The notes below the pieces were generated by a model that saw only the letters and a program-made list of their open reading frames with translations, did not search any database and was not told where the DNA came from. This document shows positions 1 to 5,930 of a DNA stretch of 64,000 bases, piece after piece (position 1 is the first letter of the stretch; every line of letters begins with the position of its first letter). This DNA is from Enterocloster asparagiformis (GTDB lineage: Bacteria > Bacillota > Clostridia > Lachnospirales > Lachnospiraceae), in assembly GCA_018380885.1 (NCBI GenBank), contig JAGZSY010000018.1:160170-224169 (forward strand), given 5' to 3'. The translations under genes and the position numbers were made by a program.

Positions 1-21
1 AAAACGGAGAGGAGAGATTTT

Positions 22-396
22 ATGAAAAAGGAAACGATGATCCTGGCCGGGCTGGGAGCGGTGATGGCCCTCAGCCTGGCGGAGGCGGTGACCACCCTGG
101 CCGCGGAGGCGGGATGGACCTCTGTGGACCGCGTTTGGAGATATGTGGATTCCAGCGGGAATTATGCGGCCAACGTGTGGAAAAACTCGGGCAATGATTC
201 ATTTTATCTGGGCGGAGACGGCGTGATGGAGACCGAGGCCTGGATCGATGATACATATTATGTAGATGAAAATGGAGCAATGGTAAAGAATGCCTGGGTT
301 CAGGTGACGGAGAAAGGAGAGGCGAAGGAGCCGGGCCCGGGGGACGGGGAGAGCCTGCCTGCGATCTCCTGCCACGGCGAGTATGATCTGAGGTGA
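22..396 (+). CDS. Short secreted choline-binding-type wall repeat protein, probably truncated
   Basis: The 124-residue product starts with a signal peptide (KK followed by a hydrophobic stretch ending about residue 28, LAAEAG). About three cell-wall-binding repeats follow, with the alternating aromatic pattern WRYVDSSGNY, SFYLGGDGVM and TYYVDENGAM. Such repeats attach secreted proteins to choline or other wall polymers. Family members usually carry many repeats plus a catalytic or adhesive domain, whereas this one ends soon after residue 95 in a Gly/Pro/Glu-rich tail with no other domain. It may therefore be a remnant or frameshifted copy. GGAGAGGAGAG precedes the ATG and a terminator follows 25 bases after the stop. 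The wall-repeat call is firm; function is unknown. Confidence 0.7.
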   Translation: MKKETMILAGLGAVMALSLAEAVTTLAAEAGWTSVDRVWRYVDSSGNYAANVWKNSGNDSFYLGGDGVMETEAWIDDTYYVDENGAMVKNAWVQVTEKGEAKEPGPGDGESLPAISCHGEYDLR

Positions 397-420
397 CGAG
401 AGGATTTATCTATAATGAAA

Positions 421-467
421 GCGGGAGGATGACCGGTTTGCAATAAAACGGTTATCCTCCCGCTTTT
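421..467. terminator. Bidirectional terminator between convergent genes
   Basis: A GCGGGAGGAT...ATCCTCCCGC stem continues with ACCG/CGGT pairs around a short loop and is followed by TTTT on the plus strand. It sits between the stop of the wall-repeat gene and the stop of the minus-strand gene at 508-996, so it can end both transcripts. Confidence 0.85.
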
Positions 468-507
468 GGTCTGTGATTGCCAGGGGCGCTTTGGCATGGC
501 TGTCCCT

Positions 508-996
508 TTACAGGAGATCACCTGGAAGAGAGTAGAAATCCAGCTGCCTGGCCGCCTGCTCCCGGGACGCATAGAGGGAAACGGAGTGTTCCTCCTTCAG
601 GTTGGATTTCCAGCCGGCCGGACCCTTGGCCAGCTCCAATAGCTCGGCCAGGGAACCGGCGGCCCGGTAGAGCTTCCGCTCTGGGGAAATATAGCAGACC
701 GGCCGTTCCTCCTCGAGATCAGGGCTTCCCAGGATGGTTCCCAGCAGCCCGCCCCTGCGGTCGAAGGCGAACAGCTCCACCTGGGGGACTGTGTAGAAGT
801 CCACCTCGGGGAGGCTGTCGTCAAATATAAAGTGCAGGCCGTACCGGTCCCCGTACATTTGGTACACGGCGTTGCGGTCCTTTGCGCTCATGGAATAGAC
901 GGTGGTTCCGGCGGGAACGATTTCCGTATCCGGCTCATTGGTAAAAAAAGCCACGGCCTTCCTGGAGGAGGTTAAATCTATATATAACCGCTTCAT
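508..996 (-). CDS. Hypothetical protein, 162 aa
   Basis: I do not recognise the family. The protein begins MKRLYIDLTSSRKAVAFF and is predicted soluble, with no signal peptide or membrane segment. It mixes beta-rich stretches (HFIFDDSLPEVDFYTVPQVELFAF) with a more helical C-terminus. An AAAGGAG ribosome-binding site lies 9 bases before the ATG. It is monocistronic and converges on the wall-repeat gene. Codon use and GC look like the neighbours, so I think it is a real gene, but nothing in the sequence supports a function. Confidence 0.65.
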   Translation of the reverse strand: MKRLYIDLTSSRKAVAFFTNEPDTEIVPAGTTVYSMSAKDRNAVYQMYGDRYGLHFIFDDSLPEVDFYTVPQVELFAFDRRGGLLGTILGSPDLEEERPVCYISPERKLYRAAGSLAELLELAKGPAGWKSNLKEEHSVSLYASREQAARQLDFYSLPGDLL

Positions 997-1047
997 GACA
1001 AGCTGCTCCTTTCAAAATACGGCAGGGAGGATATGCCGGGCCGCTGC

Positions 1048-1080
1048 GGACAGCCACGTAAGCGGGGCTGTCCGGCTTTT
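1048..1080 (+). terminator. Hairpin with T tail, orphan terminator-like
   Basis: GGACAGCC (1048-1055) pairs with GGCTGTCC (1066-1073), followed by GGCTTTT on the plus strand. No plus-strand gene lies just upstream, so it may be a remnant or end an unannotated transcript. It lies in the 500-base gap before ppaC. Confidence 0.35.
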
Positions 1081-1149
1081 CATGTGATACTTTAGTTTAA
1101 TGTTCGGAAATGAGAATGTCAACGGCCCGGCGGGCGAGAAAAAATTTTT

Positions 1150-1172
1150 ACCACAAAGTCCATTTTTGTGGT
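1150..1172. promoter_or_regulatory. Perfect inverted repeat, operator-like
   Basis: ACCACAAA (1150-1157) and TTTGTGGT (1165-1172) form a perfect 8-bp inverted repeat with a 7-base centre. A weak -35-like TTGTGG (1166-1171) overlaps its right arm, with TAATAC (1190-1195) 18 bases on. It could be an operator for the transcript leading into the ppaC upstream region. The binding protein is unknown. Confidence 0.35.
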
Positions 1173-1202
1173 AACATAGGGGAGAGGGCTAATACTGTAT
1201 AC

Positions 1203-1375
1203 AATAAACAAAACTCCGTGGAACCCGTACGGGGCTGCGGCGTTGGCTTCGGTTGAAAAAATGACGTTGGTTTGATATACTGGAGCGGAGGGCGGATATT
1301 CCCTGAGAAATGAGGAGACCCCGGCGATTTCTCGACCGGGGCAATTATGAAAAATCTATGTGCAATTTTACTATT
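1203..1375 (+). ncRNA. Candidate structured RNA or long 5' leader of ppaC
   Basis: The ~170 bases after the weak promoter are GC-rich and non-coding, in contrast to the AT-rich 120 bases just before ppaC. Visible pairing includes CTCCG (about 1214) with CGGAG (about 1284), a CCGTACGG self-complement, and a CCCCGG/CCGGGG hairpin near 1319-1342. The hairpin is not followed by a T run. I cannot assign it to a known RNA family. It may be a leader or a separate small RNA, and the ends given are approximate. Confidence 0.25.
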
Positions 1376-1496
1376 AAACATATTTTTTGTATTTCTTTTC
1401 TATACAAATAGTATAAAAAATAAATATGAACGAAATATGAATGCTATGTAAACAGATTATGAAAAGTTAAAAATTAGAAAATAGAAGGAGAGAAGG

Positions 1497-3167
1497 ATGG
1501 GACAGGAATTAAAACGAAAGACAACGGTCATCGGACATCGGAACCCGGATACGGATTCCATCTGCTCGGCTATCTGCTACGCCAATCTGAAGCGGATATT
1601 GACCGGTGACGAGTATATTCCGGGCCGGGCCGGCCACGTGAACGGCGAAACCCAGTTTGTGCTGGACTATTTCGGCGTGGAGCAGCCCAAGCTGGTGGAG
1701 GACGTGAGAACCCAGGTGAAGGACATTGAGATTCGCAAGACAAAGGGCGTGGCGGGAAGCATTTCGCTGAAAAAAGCCTGGAAGATCATGCAGGAGAACA
1801 ATGTGGTCACCATCCCGTCGGTCCGCGAGGACGGGGCTCTGGAGGGCCTGATCACGGTGGGCGATATCACCAAAACGTACATGAATATCTATGACAGCAG
1901 CATTCTGTCCAAGGCCAATACCCGGTATTCCAACATCATCGAGACGCTGGAAGCGGACCTGATCGTGGGGGACGAGACCGCGTATTTTGACCGCGGCAAG
2001 GTGCTGGTGGCGGCGGCGAACCCGGACCTGATGGAGTTCTATATCGAACCCCACGATCTGGTGATACTGGGAAACCGGTACGAATCGCAGCTGTGCGCCA
2101 TTGAGATGGGGGCGGATTGCATCATTGTGTGCGAGGGCGCGGGCGTTTCCCGCACAATCAAGAAGATCGCCCAGGACCGCGGCACCACGGTGATCGCCAC
2201 CACCTACGACACGTACACGGTGGCCCGTCTGATTAACCAGAGCATGCCCATCAGCTATTTTATGACCAGGGAGCATCTGATCACATTCGACAGCGACGAC
2301 TACATTGACGAAATCAAAGAGGTGATGGCCAGCAAGCGGCACCGCGATTTCCCGATTCTGGATAAAAACGGCTGCTATCTGGGCATGATTTCCCGCCGGA
2401 ACCTGTTGGGCGCAAAGGGCAAGCAGGTGATCCTGGTGGATCACAATGAGAAGAACCAGGCTGTGGCCGGAGTGGAGGGCGCGGAGATCCTGGAGATCAT
2501 CGACCACCACCGCCTGGGTACGGTTCAGACCATGGCGCCGGTGTTCTTCCGCAACCAGCCTTTGGGCTGCACGGCCACCATTATCTATCAGATGTACCGG
2601 GAGACGGGGACGGAGATTGATCAGAAAATCGCCGGGCTGCTGTGCAGCGCCATTATTTCCGACACGCTGCTGTTCCGCTCTCCCACCTGCACTTCCGTGG
2701 ACGAGCGGGCCGCCAGGGAGCTGGCCCAGATCGCGGGGCTGGATATCGAGAAATACGCGGTGCAAATGTTCTCCGCCGGCAGCAACCTAAAGGACAAGGG
2801 CGACGAGGAGATCTTTTACCAGGATTTCAAGCGCTTTACCTCCGGCAAGGTGGCCTTCGCGGTGGGGCAGATCACGTCCCTGGACGAGGGCGAGTTAAAG
2901 GCGTTAAAGCCGCGGATGCTGGCGTATATGCAGCGCTCCCACGAGACGGACAATCTGAATATGGTGTTCTTTATGCTGACCAATATCCTGACCGAGTCCA
3001 CGGAGCTTCTGTGCGTGGGTCAGGGCGCGGTGCAGCTGGCGTGCAAGGCGTTTCACCTGGATCAGGAGGAGGCGGCGCAGTCGGATGAGCCGGTGGTCGG
3101 CCTTCCGGGGGTGGTATCGCGCAAAAAGCAGCTGATTCCCGAGCTCATGCTGGCGGAGCAGATGTAG
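1497..3167 (+). CDS. ppaC: Manganese-dependent inorganic pyrophosphatase with CBS and DRTGG regulatory domains
   Basis: The enzyme hydrolyses pyrophosphate to phosphate in the cytoplasm, pulling biosynthetic reactions forward. It is a family II DHH phosphoesterase: GHRNPDTDS (residues 13-21) and IDHHRLG (about 334) carry metal ligands, SDTLLFRSPT follows near 388, and a DHHA2 substrate domain occupies roughly 440-540. Between the DHH halves lie a CBS motif (about 70-125), a DRTGG domain (about 185-250) and a second CBS motif (about 250-310, MTREHLITFDSDDY). This matches the 550-residue regulated form in clostridia, in which adenine nucleotides bound to the CBS domains control activity. AGAAGGAGAGAAGG precedes the ATG. 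The gene is monocistronic after a 500-base upstream region. Confidence 0.95.
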   Translation: MGQELKRKTTVIGHRNPDTDSICSAICYANLKRILTGDEYIPGRAGHVNGETQFVLDYFGVEQPKLVEDVRTQVKDIEIRKTKGVAGSISLKKAWKIMQENNVVTIPSVREDGALEGLITVGDITKTYMNIYDSSILSKANTRYSNIIETLEADLIVGDETAYFDRGKVLVAAANPDLMEFYIEPHDLVILGNRYESQLCAIEMGADCIIVCEGAGVSRTIKKIAQDRGTTVIATTYDTYTVARLINQSMPISYFMTREHLITFDSDDYIDEIKEVMASKRHRDFPILDKNGCYLGMISRRNLLGAKGKQVILVDHNEKNQAVAGVEGAEILEIIDHHRLGTVQTMAPVFFRNQPLGCTATIIYQMYRETGTEIDQKIAGLLCSAIISDTLLFRSPTCTSVDERAARELAQIAGLDIEKYAVQMFSAGSNLKDKGDEEIFYQDFKRFTSGKVAFAVGQITSLDEGELKALKPRMLAYMQRSHETDNLNMVFFMLTNILTESTELLCVGQGAVQLACKAFHLDQEEAAQSDEPVVGLPGVVSRKKQLIPELMLAEQM

Positions 3168-3254
3168 GAGCGCCGCCGTACGGCGATGTTATCTTGGGCC
3201 TCTTATTTGCTGTGATATAAAACGTATAAATTCATAGAAAGACAGGTAGCTGTA

Positions 3255-3938
3255 ATGGATAATCAAAATAAACGCAGGCCTGACGCGGAGGGCGAAAAGT
3301 CTTACTGGAAGCCGGGCAACATGCTCTATCCCCTGCCGGTGGTGATGGTCAGCTGCGGACGGGAGGGCGAAAAGCCCAATATTATCACAGTGGCCTGGGC
3401 GGGCACGGTCTGCTCGGACCCGGCCATGGTCTCCATTTCTGTGCGCAAGGAGCGGTTTTCCCACCAGATTATCAAGGACACGGGGGAATTTGTGATCAAT
3501 CTGGTGAATAAGCCGCTGGTGCGGGCCACGGACTATTGCGGCGTCAAATCCGGCCGCGAGGTGGATAAGTTCCAGGAGATGAGGCTGACGCCGCTTCCGT
3601 CCCAGCACGTGAAGGCGGTGGGAATCGGGGAGAGCCCGGTGAATCTGGAGTGCCGCGTTGTGGATGTGAAGGAACTGGGAAGCCACGACATGTTCATCGC
3701 CCAGGTGGTGGGCGTGACCGTGGACAACCGGTATATGAACGACAAGGGCAAATTTAATCTGAACGCCTCCGGCCTGGTGACCTATTCCCACGGGGAGTAT
3801 TTTGAGCTGGGGAAACGCCTGGGCAGCTTCGGCTACTCCGTAAAGCGGCCGGTGAAAAAGCGCGGGTCCAAGGGCGGCGCCGGAAAATCAGGCGTTTCTG
3901 CCGGCGAGGGAAAAAAGAGCAGGAGGACAAACGGATGA
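3255..3938 (+). CDS. Flavin reductase-like (flavoredoxin) FMN-binding protein
   Basis: This 227-residue cytoplasmic protein has the split-barrel flavin reductase fold. An N-terminal SYWKPGNMLYPLPVVMVSC strand is followed by NIITVAWAGTVCSDPAMVSISV and FVINLV, typical FMN-contact segments of the flavoredoxin/flavin reductase family. Members reduce or carry FMN for electron transfer; the partner here is unknown. Residues after about 195 form a lysine- and glycine-rich basic tail (KRPVKKRGSKGGAGKSG) that the family does not need. The stop overlaps the next start by 4 bases (ATGA), so the two genes are translationally coupled. Family assignment is firm, physiological role is not. Confidence 0.85.
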   Translation: MDNQNKRRPDAEGEKSYWKPGNMLYPLPVVMVSCGREGEKPNIITVAWAGTVCSDPAMVSISVRKERFSHQIIKDTGEFVINLVNKPLVRATDYCGVKSGREVDKFQEMRLTPLPSQHVKAVGIGESPVNLECRVVDVKELGSHDMFIAQVVGVTVDNRYMNDKGKFNLNASGLVTYSHGEYFELGKRLGSFGYSVKRPVKKRGSKGGAGKSGVSAGEGKKSRRTNG

Positions 3939-4453
3939 AAGCGAATATAACCATGATCGGCATGCCCTCGTCGGGCAAGAGCACCATCGGCGTGCTGCTG
4001 GCCAAGCGGTTGGGTTATTCCTTTGTGGATGTGGATATTGTGATCCAGGAGAAGGAGGGGCGCCTTTTAAAGGAGATTATCGCCTCCGAGGGTATGGACG
4101 GATTTCTGGCAGTGGAAAACCGCGTCAACGCTGAGCTGGACGTGAAAAAGTCGGTGATCGCCCCCGGCGGCAGCGTGATCTACGGCGCCGAGGCCATGGA
4201 GCATCTGAAGGAGATCAGCGAGGTGGTTTACCTGAAGATGAGCTATGAGGAGATGGAGAAGCGGATCGGCAACGTGGTGGACCGCGGGGTGGCGCTGAAG
4301 GACGGAATGACGCTGCGGGACCTGTACAATGAGCGGGTGCCGTACTACGAGAAATACGCGGATATTGTCATCGACGAGGAGGGCATGACCCCGGGCGAGA
4401 CGGTGGACGCGCTGCGTGAGATGATTGAGGAGAAGATTCGTTCCGGGAAATAG
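3935..4453 (+). CDS. Shikimate kinase-like small-molecule kinase
   Basis: This is a 172-residue P-loop kinase. Walker A is GMPSSGKST (residues 9-17), DVDIVIQEKEG follows about residue 33, and the lid/adenine region contains RDLYNERVPYYEKYADIVID, as in shikimate kinases. The usual GGG shikimate contact is replaced by APGGSV. The gene is coupled to a flavin reductase and not to aro genes, so phosphorylation of shikimate is likely but not certain; a related acid or sugar could be the substrate. It overlaps the upstream gene by 4 bases and is followed by a 70-base gap. Confidence 0.75.
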   Translation: MKANITMIGMPSSGKSTIGVLLAKRLGYSFVDVDIVIQEKEGRLLKEIIASEGMDGFLAVENRVNAELDVKKSVIAPGGSVIYGAEAMEHLKEISEVVYLKMSYEEMEKRIGNVVDRGVALKDGMTLRDLYNERVPYYEKYADIVIDEEGMTPGETVDALREMIEEKIRSGK

Positions 4454-4525
4454 ACAGCCGGACGGAAAATGCTGCCGGGACACTGGAGACATTGTTCCGG
4501 CAGTTTTTGACGGGGAGGCGGGAAA

Positions 4526-5011
4526 ATGGCGGAAGAGCTGTTCGCGTATGCGTTTTTGATGGAGGCAGGGCTGCTGCCCGCAGAGGACTATTGGAAAAAA
4601 TTGGATGAGCTGTTTGAGGCGCACATGGACGATGAGCTGCTTCTGGAGTTGGAATACAGCGCGCGCCATGGGCTGAGGACGGTGAATCTGATCCGGGAAT
4701 ACATGCTGGACGGCCGGCGGCCGGTCGATATGGGGAGGTTTTGCCGGGGCCTTTTAGGGCTGCTGGAGGAAATATACCGCAGACGGACAACGGCTTTGCC
4801 GGAGTTTGGGGCCAGGGCTTATCTTTTGTGGGAGGCACTGCCGGAGCGGGTATCCGGGCAGGAGCCTTTTTTGCGTCTGTGCTGGGCCAATGATCCGCTG
4901 TCCTACGGGGATGAGGCGGGGGCCAGGGAAATCTATGAGGGGATATTCTCATATGATAAGGAGGATTCGCGGGGCGCATCCCAGGCCGGCGGGCATATCG
5001 CGGATGCCTGA
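4526..5011 (+). CDS. Hypothetical protein, 161 aa
   Basis: I do not recognise the family. The product is acidic and mostly alpha-helical (LFAYAFLMEAGLLPAEDYWKKLDELFEAH...), with no signal peptide or membrane segment. A GGGGAGGCGGG ribosome-binding site precedes the ATG. It lies 72 bases after the shikimate-kinase-like gene on the same strand and before a strong terminator, so it is probably the last gene of that operon. It is most likely a real lineage-specific protein, but no function can be inferred. Confidence 0.65.
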   Translation: MAEELFAYAFLMEAGLLPAEDYWKKLDELFEAHMDDELLLELEYSARHGLRTVNLIREYMLDGRRPVDMGRFCRGLLGLLEEIYRRRTTALPEFGARAYLLWEALPERVSGQEPFLRLCWANDPLSYGDEAGAREIYEGIFSYDKEDSRGASQAGGHIADA

Positions 5012-5060
5012 AGCGCGGGAAACTGCGATTTTGCGTGTCGGTTCTGCGGAAGCTGTAAAT

Positions 5061-5124
5061 AAAAAGACGCCTGTGAAGCGGCGGGGCAGGGATAAACTGC
5101 CTTGGGCTTCGGGGCGTCTTTTTT
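5061..5124. terminator. Bidirectional terminator
   Basis: AAAAAGACGCC (from 5061) pairs with GGGCGTCTTTTTTT (to about 5123), extended by GAAGC/GCTTC inside. A-run and T-run flanks let it end both the plus-strand operon and the minus-strand gene at 5172. Confidence 0.85.
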
Positions 5125-5171
5125 TGACCTGCCTGTGGGATTGGCCGGCAGACCGGATTTGGGGTCAAGGG

Positions 5172-5930
5172 TTACAGCATCTCCATGTAGGCCAGGAGCT
5201 CATCCAGCAATCCCAGACCTACGTAAACGGCCAGTCCCAGAATGATCAGGGCTACCAGCAGGAACACCAGCTTGTAGAGCAGGTAGGCCCTGGCAAAGTC
5301 CTTTAGCTGGGTGTTTTTCCTGCCAAAGGCCTTGACCAGCAGGTAAATCCAGCCGATGACCGGAATGTTCATGCACATGAAGGTGATAAACCATTTGCGG
5401 GGCGGTACGCGGTAGTCCGCCTGGGGAGCGGTTGGGGCGGGCTCAAACCCTTCCGCCGCGTCCTCGCCGGGTTCCGGCAAATCGGCTGGGAGATCGGAGT
5501 CCGGAGTTGGCCCGACGCCGGACTCCTCCGGGGTAGGCTCATCCTGTTCATGCTCTGACTCCGCGGAAAGCTCTGTCCTGTTGGCGGAAGTCTCCGCCCC
5601 GCCGGCAGAAAGTTCTGCTCCATCAGCGGAAAGCTCCGCCCCTGCGGGGGAAAACTCTGCCTGAACCGCGGAAAGCTCCGCCCTGCCGGAGGAAGTCTCC
5701 GCCCCGCCGCCGGAAGTCTCCGCCCCCTCTGCGGAAGTCTCCCCTCCTTCTGCGGGAAGCCCCGCTCCTGCGCCGGAAAACTCTTGCCCGCCGGCTTCCA
5801 AAGCTTCCATCGTATGATCCGTCATATTACCCGTCTCCGCCCCACCGGTCCGGCCCCTTTTCCGGCTGCGCCTGAAAAAGCCTGTGGCGGAGGAGTCGTT
5901 ATTCTGTCTGTTCAATGGTTCATTCTTCAT
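5172..5930 (-). CDS. Membrane protein with degenerate heptapeptide-repeat linker, partner of the class A PBP
   Basis: Starting at MKNEPLNRQN, the product has about 252 residues. A basic N-terminus (RRSRKRGR) leads into a long acidic, low-complexity region built from degenerate seven-residue units such as GAELSAD and GAETSAN. The C-terminus has two hydrophobic segments (WFITFMCMNIPVIGWIYLLVKAF and KLVFLLVALIILGLAVYVGLGLL) separated by FGRKNTQLKDFARAY. GAGGAAGCA before this ATG supports 5930 as the start. The start overlaps the stop of the upstream penicillin-binding protein by 11 bases, so the genes are coupled. A role in wall synthesis is inference from context only; the family is not recognised. 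Confidence 0.75.
   Translation of the reverse strand: MKNEPLNRQNNDSSATGFFRRSRKRGRTGGAETGNMTDHTMEALEAGGQEFSGAGAGLPAEGGETSAEGAETSGGGAETSSGRAELSAVQAEFSPAGAELSADGAELSAGGAETSANRTELSAESEHEQDEPTPEESGVGPTPDSDLPADLPEPGEDAAEGFEPAPTAPQADYRVPPRKWFITFMCMNIPVIGWIYLLVKAFGRKNTQLKDFARAYLLYKLVFLLVALIILGLAVYVGLGLLDELLAYMEML
5565..5795 (-). repeat. Degenerate 21-bp coding repeats
   Basis: About eleven imperfect 21-base units, of the type GGAAAGCTCCGCCC on the plus strand, encode the heptapeptide repeats (GAETS/GAELS) of the membrane protein. The period keeps frame, so copy-number change would alter linker length without a frameshift. Confidence 0.75.

Noticed and set aside
1509..2765. Long open frame (418 codons) antisense to ppaC
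   Set aside because: It lies fully opposite a clearly conserved enzyme. High GC gives long antisense frames, the product is Arg/His/Leu-rich without motifs, and no ribosome-binding site is present.
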